Below, piece after piece: positions 1-5,893 of a stretch of 6,496 nucleotides of DNA. The notes beneath the pieces were generated by a model that worked only from the letters and a program-made list of their open reading frames with translations, made no database searches and was not told the origin of the DNA. The number at the start of each line of letters is the position of its first letter. Within the stretch, counting starts at the first letter, position 1. The stretch comes from Acidobacteriota bacterium (lineage in GTDB: Bacteria; Acidobacteriota; Terriglobia; Terriglobales; Acidobacteriaceae). The stretch is from NCBI GenBank assembly GCA_021801945.1, contig JAKABE010000194.1:1-6496 (forward strand), read 5' to 3'. The position numbers were made by a program, and so were the translations under genes.

Positions 1-1584
1 CAGCCCGGCGATGTTGAAGAGCAGCATGACCAGGAACGGCTGCGCGATCTTGGTGTCGAAGAAGGTGTGCTTCACGATGCCGCCCTTGGCCGTGACGTTG
101 AATTTGCCCAGCTTGGGATTGATGAACGCCAGCACCGTGGGCAGCAGAATGTAGGGCGAGAGCACCGTCTCGTAAATCTCGTTCCAGAACGAATGCCGGT
201 GCTCGCCCTGTATGCGCGCATTCGTGACGTTGGAAAGAATCAGGTGAGGCAGGGCATAGACCAGAATGGCAGCCCAGTAGCCAGGGATGTTGGTGTGGTC
301 CAGGAGTAGAAAAATTAAGGGCGCGGTAAGAAAGACCAGGCGCGGCACCGCGTACAGAAAATGGGCCATGGCGTTGAAGTAGCACAGCCGCTGTGGAACG
401 GTCAGTCCCGGAGCGAACAGCGGGTTCTCGGTTCGCAGGACCTGCACCATACCCCGCGCCCAGCGGATGCGCTGACCCACGTGCGCCGACAGCCGTTCCG
501 TGGCCAGCCCCGCAGCCTGGGGAATGTTGATGTAGGCCGTATTCCAGCCCCGCATCTGCATGCGCAGCGAGGTGTGAGCATCCTCGGTGACCGTCTCCAC
601 CGCGATGCCGCCCACTTCATCCAGCGCACTGCGTCGCAGCACCGCGCAGGAGCCGCAGAAGAACGAGGCGTTCCAGAAGTCGTTGCCGTCCTGCACAATT
701 CCGTAGAATAGCTCGCCCTCGTTGGGAATAATGCGGAACTGTTCCAGATTGCGCTCGAACGGATCGGGTGAATAAAAATGGTGCGGCGTTTGCAGCATGC
801 CCAGCTTCTGGTCGCGTAGGAACCAGCCCACCGTCATCTGCAGAAAGCTGCGCGTCGGCACATGATCGGAGTCGAAGACGGCGATCAACGGCGAGTGCAG
901 GCTCTTCAGTGCGGCGTTGATATTGCCGGCCTTGGCGTGCTTGTTGTCGGCGCGCGTTTTGTAGCCCACCCCCGCCTCGAAGGCGAACTGTTCAAACTCC
1001 TTGCGCCGTCCGTCATCCAGAATATAGACGTGCAGCTTTTCGGCCGGCCAATCCATGTTGAGCGCGCCCAGCGCGGTGTAGCGCACCACCTCCAGCGGTT
1101 CGTTATAGGTGGGAATGATGACGTCCACGTCCGGCCATTGGTCGGTATCCTCGGGCAATGCCACCGGCGCCCGCCGCAGCGGCCAGATGGTTTGAAAATA
1201 GCCCAGAAACAGGATGAAAAATGCATAGACTTCGGCCAACAGCAAACAAAGGATGAAAAAGGCGTCCAGCGCACCCCAGTGACTGGCCGGGTCCCGAAAG
1301 AAGAGAACCACCTGGTCGATGCGCCAATACCCGTAGCGGAATGTCGAGAAAATCGACATCAACAGCAGCGTAAGGGTGACCAGATAAGAGTCGGAGCTGC
1401 GCGCCATCGCCAATGCTATAAGAATGGTCAGCAGTCCTAGAACCCCCTGTTGTGGCCAGGTGAGCGGCAGCACCGCGAAGAAATAGAGGGCCACGCCCGC
1501 TGCGGTCAGGAAAAGCAGACGCAGAAGCTTGGTGAGAGGATTCCCACCGGCCCCGATATCCTGCCAAACTTCTGATGCCGTCAT
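1..1584 (-). CDS. bcsA: Cellulose synthase catalytic subunit BcsA (UDP-forming), 3'-partial
   Basis: Inner-membrane family 2 glycosyltransferase that polymerises UDP-glucose into beta-1,4-glucan and threads it through its own channel. The 528 visible codons start at an ATG overlapping the previous gene's TGA (ATGA), with GGAG six bases upstream. Hydrophobic segments at about 20-41, 47-61, 67-82 and 105-131 precede the catalytic domain; the third ends in the BcsA-typical RYGYWR (83-88). Catalytic motifs, in order: DVDVIIPTYNE (152-162), LDDG (189-192), KAGN (218-221), the DxD-type FDSDH (237-241), FFCGS (308-312), TED (333-335, catalytic base) and QRIRW (371-375, acceptor site). Further membrane segments follow, then FNVTAKGG (495-502), which matches the FxVTxKG gating loop. 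From memory, the region after 398 is very close to E. coli BcsA. The frame is open at the window edge, so the c-di-GMP-binding PilZ domain and the C-terminus are not visible. Family assignment is near certain. Confidence 0.97.
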   Translation of the reverse strand, partial: MTASEVWQDIGAGGNPLTKLLRLLFLTAAGVALYFFAVLPLTWPQQGVLGLLTILIALAMARSSDSYLVTLTLLLMSIFSTFRYGYWRIDQVVLFFRDPASHWGALDAFFILCLLLAEVYAFFILFLGYFQTIWPLRRAPVALPEDTDQWPDVDVIIPTYNEPLEVVRYTALGALNMDWPAEKLHVYILDDGRRKEFEQFAFEAGVGYKTRADNKHAKAGNINAALKSLHSPLIAVFDSDHVPTRSFLQMTVGWFLRDQKLGMLQTPHHFYSPDPFERNLEQFRIIPNEGELFYGIVQDGNDFWNASFFCGSCAVLRRSALDEVGGIAVETVTEDAHTSLRMQMRGWNTAYINIPQAAGLATERLSAHVGQRIRWARGMVQVLRTENPLFAPGLTVPQRLCYFNAMAHFLYAVPRLVFLTAPLIFLLLDHTNIPGYWAAILVYALPHLILSNVTNARIQGEHRHSFWNEIYETVLSPYILLPTVLAFINPKLGKFNVTAKGGIVKHTFFDTKIAQPFLVMLLFNIAGL

Positions 1585-3410
1585 CGCTCACTCCAGCGCA
1601 CGCCGCGAAAGCTGGTGCTGGCCGGCGCGGAAAGGCTCTTTACCCATCCCGCCAGGCTGGCAAAATCCTCAGCCACATTGGAGTTGGGGGCGTAATCCAT
1701 CACGGTCATGCCCTCCGCCAGTGCTTCGCTTACCGCCGGAGCCCGGCGCAGCGCGAAGCTCAGAAGCCTGTCACCCAACTGCTCGCGGAGCACCTCGCGT
1801 ACATCCAAATGCAGCGGCAGCGACGGATCGAACTGATTCAGGACATAGTAGGGAAGCTTCGGCCTGCCCGCCGAGATGCCGTTGTGTTCAAAGAATGCAT
1901 CGATGGAGCCAATGCTGACCACCGAGTTCATGTCCGGCACCATGGGCACCAGTACCAGGGGAGACAAGCGCATCACCCGCCGCGTCGTGGCTCCCGATGC
2001 AGTGGCCAAATCGATCAGGATGCGGCCTACCCCGCGGGCATGTTTGGTGATCTCACTGACCAGCGGCTCTTGGCCCGTGGTCTCGGGGCCCAGGTCTTCC
2101 GGATCGATGGCCACCAATTGGATGGGCGCATCGCCGCTGGCTGCCGGCGGATTGAAGGTTCTCAATACGCCCGGCCTTTGGTCGCGCGCGCCGAAGAAGA
2201 ACGGCAGCAACCCGAACGCCGCGGTATCAACCAGCAGAACCCGCTCGCCACGGGCTGAAAGTGCCCGCCCCAGCGTGGCCACCAGACTGGTTTTGCCCAC
2301 CCCTCCAGCCAAGGAAAACACCGCTACCGCCGGAGCCCGCGATGGAACCGGAACCGGAGCCGCCTCCGCTGGCACGCTGACGTTTTCAAATACGCTCCGC
2401 AGCGCAAACCAGCGTGAGGTCAAGCGGTCCCGCGATCCTTGCAGCGTATCGTCAGCAACTTCTGGTGAAGCTGCCTCTGGAGACTGCGGCCCGGCTGCCG
2501 GAGCTGGCCGCTCAACTTGTTCCGGCGTCAGCCACGCGGGACGGCCCGCGTTTTCTCGCGTGCCTGCCGGCGTCCAGGGACCGCGAAGCTCGGCGAAGCT
2601 GTCTTCGCGCACCGGACCGCTCTGCGGCGGATTCATCGCCGCATGGGACGCTGATGGCGCGGCATGCATTCCATGCGCTGCCGGCTGCGTGTATCGAGGT
2701 GGAACCTGTGCCGGGGACGAGTCCAAAAGCCTGGCGAAACGATCCTCCAGCGGTTGCTCCCAAATGGCTCGCCGCGCGGCCTCCGCCCGCTGTGCGGCTT
2801 GCCGCGCAGACTCGGCTTGTTGCACCGCCTGCCGTAAGGATTCAGCTTGTTGCGCTGCCTGTGCCTCTTGCGCGGCTCGCCGGGCCGCCTCGGCTTGTTG
2901 CGCCGCTTGCCGTGCGGCTTCTACGTGTTGCGCTGTCTGGGCCTGTTGTGCGGCTTGCTGGGCCGCTTCGGCTTGCCGGGCCGCTTGCCGTGCGGCCTCC
3001 GCCTGTTGCGCCGCCTGTTGCGCCGCCTGTTGCGCTGCCTGTTGCGCTGCCTGTTGCGCTGCCTGTTCAGCGGCTCGTTGCGCCGCTTGTTGCGCTACCT
3101 GTTCGGCCGCACGTTGCGCGGCCAGCTCGGCAGCCTGACGGGTGATCGTCTCAGCGGCCAGCTCCTTTTGCCGTGCGCCCTCCAGCGCGCGCGCCTCTTC
3201 GGTCGCCCGCTGCGACTCCTCCTGCTGGCGCGCCCGCTCCCGTTCTTTTTCCATCGCCTGTTGCACGCGCTGGCGCGCACTCTCTCGGGTCTGCGCTCTC
3301 GCCGCCGAAAAATCCCGGTACTTGGCGCCATGCAGATTCGCCCACGAGTACAGTGTTGCCACATCCTCCGGCGTCTCGTTTGGGTTGTGCAGCGCCTTGC
3401 GATCAGTCAT
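1581..3410 (-). CDS. BcsQ-like ATPase with BcsR-like N-terminus and long Ala/Gln-rich helix
   Basis: Probable cellulose-synthesis accessory ATPase, 609 residues, directly upstream of and overlapping bcsA. Four parts can be seen. Residues 1-40 contain a short segment (16-35) resembling E. coli BcsR. Residues 40-216 are rich in Ala, Gln, Glu and Arg and should form one long helix or coiled coil. Residues 220-358 are Pro/Ala/Ser-rich and look like a flexible linker. Residues 360-609 are a MinD/ParA-type ATPase matching BcsQ in size (E. coli BcsQ is about 250 residues). It has a P-loop AGGVGKTS (368-375), a switch-like VLLVDTA (391-397) and a Walker B-like ILIDLA (464-469). The deviant Walker A lysine expected at 368 is Ala. 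No signal peptide or membrane segment is evident. BcsQ in enterobacteria acts with BcsR to assemble the synthase; the same role is inferred here from position and fold. The long N-terminal extension is absent from E. coli BcsQ, so I give no symbol. Confidence 0.88.
   Translation of the reverse strand: MTDRKALHNPNETPEDVATLYSWANLHGAKYRDFSAARAQTRESARQRVQQAMEKERERARQQEESQRATEEARALEGARQKELAAETITRQAAELAAQRAAEQVAQQAAQRAAEQAAQQAAQQAAQQAAQQAAQQAEAARQAARQAEAAQQAAQQAQTAQHVEAARQAAQQAEAARRAAQEAQAAQQAESLRQAVQQAESARQAAQRAEAARRAIWEQPLEDRFARLLDSSPAQVPPRYTQPAAHGMHAAPSASHAAMNPPQSGPVREDSFAELRGPWTPAGTRENAGRPAWLTPEQVERPAPAAGPQSPEAASPEVADDTLQGSRDRLTSRWFALRSVFENVSVPAEAAPVPVPSRAPAVAVFSLAGGVGKTSLVATLGRALSARGERVLLVDTAAFGLLPFFFGARDQRPGVLRTFNPPAASGDAPIQLVAIDPEDLGPETTGQEPLVSEITKHARGVGRILIDLATASGATTRRVMRLSPLVLVPMVPDMNSVVSIGSIDAFFEHNGISAGRPKLPYYVLNQFDPSLPLHLDVREVLREQLGDRLLSFALRRAPAVSEALAEGMTVMDYAPNSNVAEDFASLAGWVKSLSAPASTSFRGVRWSER
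1591..1594 (-). promoter_or_regulatory. Ribosome binding site of bcsA
   Basis: GGAG lies six bases upstream of the bcsA ATG, inside the last codons of the upstream ATPase gene. Together with the ATGA stop/start overlap it supports this start codon and suggests translational coupling of the two genes. Confidence 0.7.
2769..3002 (-). repeat. Three tandem 78-bp coding repeats (26 residues each)
   Basis: Inside the BcsQ-like gene, residues 137-162, 163-188 and 189-214 align as three 26-residue units without gaps. Each is built from two decapeptides of the type AEAARQAAQQ plus a six-residue tail (AQTAQH, AQAAQQ, AEAARR). At the DNA level the units occupy 2925-3002, 2847-2924 and 2769-2846; the first two of these are strikingly alike by eye, the third more diverged. 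The repeat length is a multiple of three, so unit gain or loss would keep the reading frame. Confidence 0.85.
3001..3072 (-). repeat. 12-bp tandem repeat coding for Ala/Gln tetrapeptides
   Basis: On the plus strand, gcctgttgcgc followed by c or t is repeated at 3001, 3013, 3025, 3037 and 3049. A degenerate sixth copy begins at 3061. The minus-strand product is a run of QAAQ tetrapeptides (about residues 114-136). The copies differ only at the last base, which suggests recent slippage or unequal exchange. Confidence 0.9.
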
Positions 3411-3414
3411 TCTT

Positions 3415-3421
3415 CACCCCT
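3415..3421 (-). promoter_or_regulatory. Ribosome binding site of the BcsQ-like gene
   Basis: AGGGGTG on the minus strand, with its GGGG core six bases before the ATG at 3410, is a good Shine-Dalgarno sequence and supports this start codon. Confidence 0.6.
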
Positions 3422-3635
3422 GCGTCTTCCATCCCTGCCCAATTCGTCGTGCCCCTGCGGGCTTGGTTTTCGATTGGGGAAGGTTTGCCCCGTGCACGCG
3501 GATAGACGGCGCCTTCATCCGAAATCCTAGTCGCACTGCTGTTGACAAAACAATAACACTTGCACTGCCGCTCTTCTAACACTTTCTCGCCATGCTAAAA
3601 GCTCAAAACCCCTCATTTTCTTAGCGATGCGCGCA

Positions 3636-3674
3636 CTCATCCCCATCTCGTACCCAATTCGTTCGCGGGATGAG
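3636..3674. repeat. Inverted repeat upstream of the bcs operon
   Basis: CTCATCCC at 3636-3643 and its exact reverse complement GGGATGAG at 3667-3674 are separated by 23 bases. It could be a stem-loop in the bcs leader RNA or a pair of half-sites for a regulator. An 8-bp match with a loose spacer could also be chance. Confidence 0.4.
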
Positions 3675-3683
3675 ATTACCATA

Positions 3684-3693
3684 GTGCATGCAC
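3684..3693. repeat. Perfect 10-bp palindrome GTGCATGCAC
   Basis: The palindrome sits nine bases beyond the inverted repeat ending at 3674, in the gap between the bcs operon and the tRNA. Such sites can be operators for dimeric regulators, but nothing else here identifies a binding protein. Confidence 0.35.
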
Positions 3694-3844
3694 GGTCGAT
3701 TACCTAGCCTCGGGCGGCTTGACTGCCTCCTCCGCTGCGCGATTATTTCCCCCTTCACCGTCCTTGTTGCGCCAGATGGCCGCCCTTGCTCCGGGGAAAC
3801 GCCTGCATCCTTTCTGTGGTAGTTTGGAGTCAGCGGCATTCCAA

Positions 3845-3920
3845 GAGCTCGTAGCTCAGTTGGTAGAGCAACGCCCTTTTAAGGCGTGGGTCCTGGGTTC
3901 GATTCCCAGCGAGCTCACCA
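3845..3920 (+). tRNA. tRNA-Lys (anticodon UUU)
   Basis: A complete 76-base cloverleaf can be drawn by hand. The acceptor stem is GAGCTCG (3845-3851) with CGAGCTC (3910-3916). The D arm is GCTC/GAGC around AGTTGGTA. The anticodon stem is ACGCC/GGCGT around the loop CTTTTAA, with anticodon TTT at 3878-3880. The T arm is CTGGG/CCCAG around TTCGATT. The discriminator base is A (3917) and the 3' CCA is encoded (3918-3920). It decodes AAA and AAG lysine codons. It is transcribed away from the bcs operon and converges on galT. Confidence 0.98.
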
Positions 3921-3944
3921 GGACGCCTACCGCCGTCGGCAATC

Positions 3945-3957
3945 AGCGGGGGCCGCT
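3945..3957 (+). terminator. Possible hairpin downstream of tRNA-Lys
   Basis: AGCGG, a three-base loop GGG and CCGCT form a short GC-rich hairpin 25 bases after the tRNA. No T tract follows, so this is at best a weak terminator candidate. The rest of 3921-4023, between tRNA and the end of galT, shows one more short hairpin (GGAGG/CCTCC, 4008-4023) and no gene. Confidence 0.25.
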
Positions 3958-4023
3958 CCATATCCTCTCTTGGTTCGCAAAAAACCGAATCTCATGCTCT
4001 TCCCGCCGGAGGTCGGCTCCTCC

Positions 4024-5067
4024 TCAGCTTCGTGGCTGAAAATGGGCCTCGCTGCACGCGCGCAGCTTCTCCGCCGCGCTCTCCGGTGTAATATCTCGCT
4101 GGGGCATATCCAGCATCTCAAAGCCCACCATGTACTTGCGCACCGTGGCCGAACGCAGCAGCGGGGGCAGGAAGTGAGCATGAAAATGCCACTCGGACTG
4201 ATTCTTCCCGGTCGTTGGCCTCTGGTGGAACCCCATCGTGTATGGGAAGCTGGTCTCAAAGAGATTGTCGTAGCGCGTGGTCAGCCGCTTGAGCGCGTCG
4301 GCTAGTCCGTCCCGCTCTGCGCTCGCGAGTTCCGGCAGCGCGCCGGCGTGGCGGCGGCTCACCACCATCACCTCAAACGGCCACACCGCCCACCACGGTA
4401 CCAGCACGGAAAAATCCTCGTTTTCGAAGATCAGCCGTTCCCCGGTTGCCCGTTCTGCTTCCAGGTAATCGCACAGCAGGCAGTGGCCGGTGCGCGACAT
4501 GTATTCCTCCTGAGCCGCCGTTTCGGCAGCCGGCTCATCGGGCACGAATCCGGTCGACCAGATTTGGCAATGCGGATGGGGATTGCTGGCGCCCATCGCC
4601 GACCCCCGGTTCTCGAAGATCTGCACGTACTCGATCCAATCGCGCGCCCCGATCTCTTCGTACTCGCGCGTCCAGGCGTCCACGACTGCCCTGATCTCGG
4701 CCTGCGTCATCCGGGGCAAAGTCAGGCTGTGGTCAGGGTGGAAGCAAATCACCTTGCAAAGTCCGCGCGCCGGTTCTGCCTTGAACAGAGGCGAAGCTGC
4801 GGCCTCCGCAGCGGGCGCATCCGGCAGCAACGCCGCGTAATCGTTGACGAACGAGAATACGCCCTCATAAGGCGGGTTTTGCGCCCCACCGGCGCGCTTG
4901 TTCCCAGGGCATAGATAGCACTCCGGATCGTAGGAGACGCTGGCCGGCGCGGCCGTTTGACCGACCTGACCCTGCCACGGGCGCTGTGTGCGGTGTGGTG
5001 AAACCAGTACCCACGACCGCCGCAGCGGATTCCATCGCCGGTGCGGGTGCTGCCAGGTGGCTTGCAT
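4024..5067 (-). CDS. galT: Galactose-1-phosphate uridylyltransferase GalT
   Basis: Leloir-pathway enzyme of the cytoplasm that exchanges UMP between UDP-glucose and galactose-1-phosphate, giving glucose-1-phosphate and UDP-galactose. From the ATG at 5067 it has 347 residues, against 348 in E. coli. Family landmarks are HPHRRWNPL (7-15), VLVSPHRTQRPWQGQ (20-34), the zinc pair CYLC (50-53), PDHSLTLP (111-118), the active-site NPHPHCQIW (162-170) with His166 as the uridylylated nucleophile and His164 as a zinc ligand, FENEDF (214-219), WHFHAHF (293-299) and a PPLLRSATVRKYMVGFEML run (301-319). The residue after His166 is Cys, as in animal GALT, where E. coli has Gly. The frame extends upstream to a TTG at 5118, but homologues begin near HPHRRWNPL, so the ATG at 5067 is preferred. 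It lacks a Shine-Dalgarno sequence. No galK or galE is adjacent in the window. Confidence 0.96.
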   Translation of the reverse strand: MQATWQHPHRRWNPLRRSWVLVSPHRTQRPWQGQVGQTAAPASVSYDPECYLCPGNKRAGGAQNPPYEGVFSFVNDYAALLPDAPAAEAAASPLFKAEPARGLCKVICFHPDHSLTLPRMTQAEIRAVVDAWTREYEEIGARDWIEYVQIFENRGSAMGASNPHPHCQIWSTGFVPDEPAAETAAQEEYMSRTGHCLLCDYLEAERATGERLIFENEDFSVLVPWWAVWPFEVMVVSRRHAGALPELASAERDGLADALKRLTTRYDNLFETSFPYTMGFHQRPTTGKNQSEWHFHAHFLPPLLRSATVRKYMVGFEMLDMPQRDITPESAAEKLRACSEAHFQPRS

Positions 5068-5073
5068 GCTCAA

Positions 5074-5079
5074 ATTGTA
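5074..5079 (-). promoter_or_regulatory. Putative galT -10 element placing the transcription start at the ATG
   Basis: TACAAT on the minus strand ends six bases before the galT ATG (spacer TTGAGC). A start site the usual seven or so bases downstream falls on the A of the ATG, which would give a leaderless mRNA and agrees with the missing Shine-Dalgarno. The nearest TTGACC (5101-5106) is 21 bases upstream, too far for an ideal -35. Confidence 0.4.
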
Positions 5080-5092
5080 CGGTTTTTTGACT

Positions 5093-5108
5093 GGTTGCAC
5101 GGTCAACC
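5093..5108. repeat. Short inverted repeat in the galT/DUF4254 divergent region
   Basis: GGTTG (5093-5097) and CAACC (5104-5108) flank six bases just upstream of the galT -10 candidate. The position suits an operator, but the arms are short and may be chance. Confidence 0.25.
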
Positions 5109-5134
5109 GCGCTGCCAATCGCTGCGGCCCAGGC

Positions 5135-5164
5135 TTGGCCCTTGGGCTGGGCTGGTTCTACCAT
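5135..5164 (+). promoter_or_regulatory. Weak candidate promoter for the DUF4254 gene
   Basis: TTGGCC (5135-5140), an 18-base spacer and TACCAT (5159-5164) match four of six consensus bases each in a sigma-70 promoter. They lie 45 bases before the ATG at 5210. In GC-rich DNA this is only suggestive. Confidence 0.3.
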
Positions 5165-5209
5165 AGACGCTGCGCGCCTCCTCCATCCTCGCGCCTAGGA
5201 CGGTTCACC

Positions 5210-5854
5210 ATGCTCTCCGCGGATGCCATTGTCGCCCTGCACGACCAGCGGATTGATACCTGGCACCAGGAGCAGGCCAGGCCGCGTGCCGCGTCGCCTG
5301 ACCATTCCAGCCCCGACCATCGAGCGCCGGCGGAGCCGTCCCGTGATTGGCTTGATCTGGTCGTCCGTCAGCATCGCGCCAACTTTGACCTTTGGCACAT
5401 CGAGGACGAGGCCCGCACTCCCGGCGCTACCGACGTTCAGATCGCCGGAGTCAAGCGCCGCATCGACGTCACCAATCAGCTCCGCAACGATCTGGCCGAG
5501 GAATTGGATCGCGCCCTGCTCGCCTGGCTCGCACCCAGGAGCCTGCCCAATCCCGGCGCGCCTCTTAACTCTGAATCTCCCGGCCTCATCATTGACCGCC
5601 TGTCGATTCTGGCTCTGAAGATTTGCCATACACGCGAGGAAGCCGCGCGTGCCGGTGCGCCGCCCGGTCACGCCGAACGCAACCGCGAACGCCTCGCACA
5701 GCTCGAGCGCCAGCGCATTGACCTCGCTGCATGCCTCGATGCCCTGTGGCGGGAGACCCTCGCCGGAACACGCGGGTTCAAGCTCTACCGCCAGTTGAAG
5801 ATGTACAACGATCCTTCGCTCAACCCAGCAATCTACGGCTCTTCGCGGCGATGA
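5210..5854 (+). CDS. DUF4254 family protein of unknown function
   Basis: The function is not known. The 214-residue product has the conserved blocks I recognise from DUF4254: NFDLWHIEDEAR (58-69), NQLRNDLAEELD (89-100), SESPGLIIDRLSILALKI (121-138) and YRQLKMYNDPSLNP (193-206). It is predicted soluble and mostly helical, with charged heptad-like stretches at 150-180 and no signal peptide or membrane segment. The ATG at 5210 is chosen because AGGA lies nine bases upstream and family members begin shortly before this region; the frame stays open further upstream only as the antisense of galT. Residues 22-45 are a low-complexity Pro/Ala/Ser/His insert. DUF4254 genes are, as I recall, often beside family 9 glycosyltransferase genes, but none is in view. 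It is divergent from galT and converges with the barrel gene on its right. Confidence 0.88.
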   Translation: MLSADAIVALHDQRIDTWHQEQARPRAASPDHSSPDHRAPAEPSRDWLDLVVRQHRANFDLWHIEDEARTPGATDVQIAGVKRRIDVTNQLRNDLAEELDRALLAWLAPRSLPNPGAPLNSESPGLIIDRLSILALKICHTREEAARAGAPPGHAERNRERLAQLERQRIDLAACLDALWRETLAGTRGFKLYRQLKMYNDPSLNPAIYGSSRR

Positions 5855-5860
5855 TTCCCC

Positions 5861-5883
5861 GCCTGCCCGCGCTGATTGCAGGC
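5861..5883. terminator. Possible bidirectional hairpin between convergent genes
   Basis: GCCTGC (5861-5866) and GCAGGC (5878-5883) form a six-bp GC stem with an 11-base loop in the 39-bp gap between the two convergent genes. There is no T tract on either side, so it is placed like a shared terminator but lacks the full signature. Confidence 0.35.
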
Positions 5884-5893
5884 CTCCCAATCC

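Larger units (their letters stand above)
3411..3844. other. Intergenic region between the bcs operon and tRNA-Lys (434 bp)
   Basis: No convincing gene is present. On the minus strand the region should hold the bcs promoter and leader, and on the plus strand the tRNA promoter. I could not find a -35/-10 pair good enough to call for either. TTGACA occurs on the plus strand at 3542-3547, but no -10 follows at the right distance. TAGTTT at 3820-3825, about 20 bases before the tRNA, is a weak -10 candidate without a good -35. Two inverted repeats listed separately are the only clear structure. Confidence 0.6.

Noticed and set aside
1876..3138. Long plus-strand reading frame of 420 codons, rich in Cys and Ala, opposite the BcsQ-like gene.
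   Set aside because: It is the antisense of the repeat region: the 12- and 78-bp repeats keep several frames open on both strands. It has no recognisable domain, while the minus-strand frame has a P-loop ATPase overlapping bcsA.
3542..3547. Perfect TTGACA on the plus strand.
   Set aside because: The sequence 16-18 bases downstream is GC-rich and has no -10-like hexamer, and there is no plus-strand gene until the tRNA 300 bases further on.
3621..3839. Minus-strand reading frame of 72 codons in the gap before the bcs operon.
   Set aside because: No recognisable domain; it fills the region expected to hold the tRNA promoter and bcs leader, and its composition looks like random GC-rich sequence.
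3845..3920. tRNA-Lys as an integration site for a genomic island.
   Set aside because: No integrase gene and no direct repeat of the tRNA 3' end were seen in the window; the flanking genes look like ordinary chromosomal genes.
4988..5209. Upstream extension of the DUF4254 frame by 74 codons.
   Set aside because: The extension lies partly opposite the start of galT, has no family similarity, and a better ATG with AGGA nine bases upstream is present at 5210.
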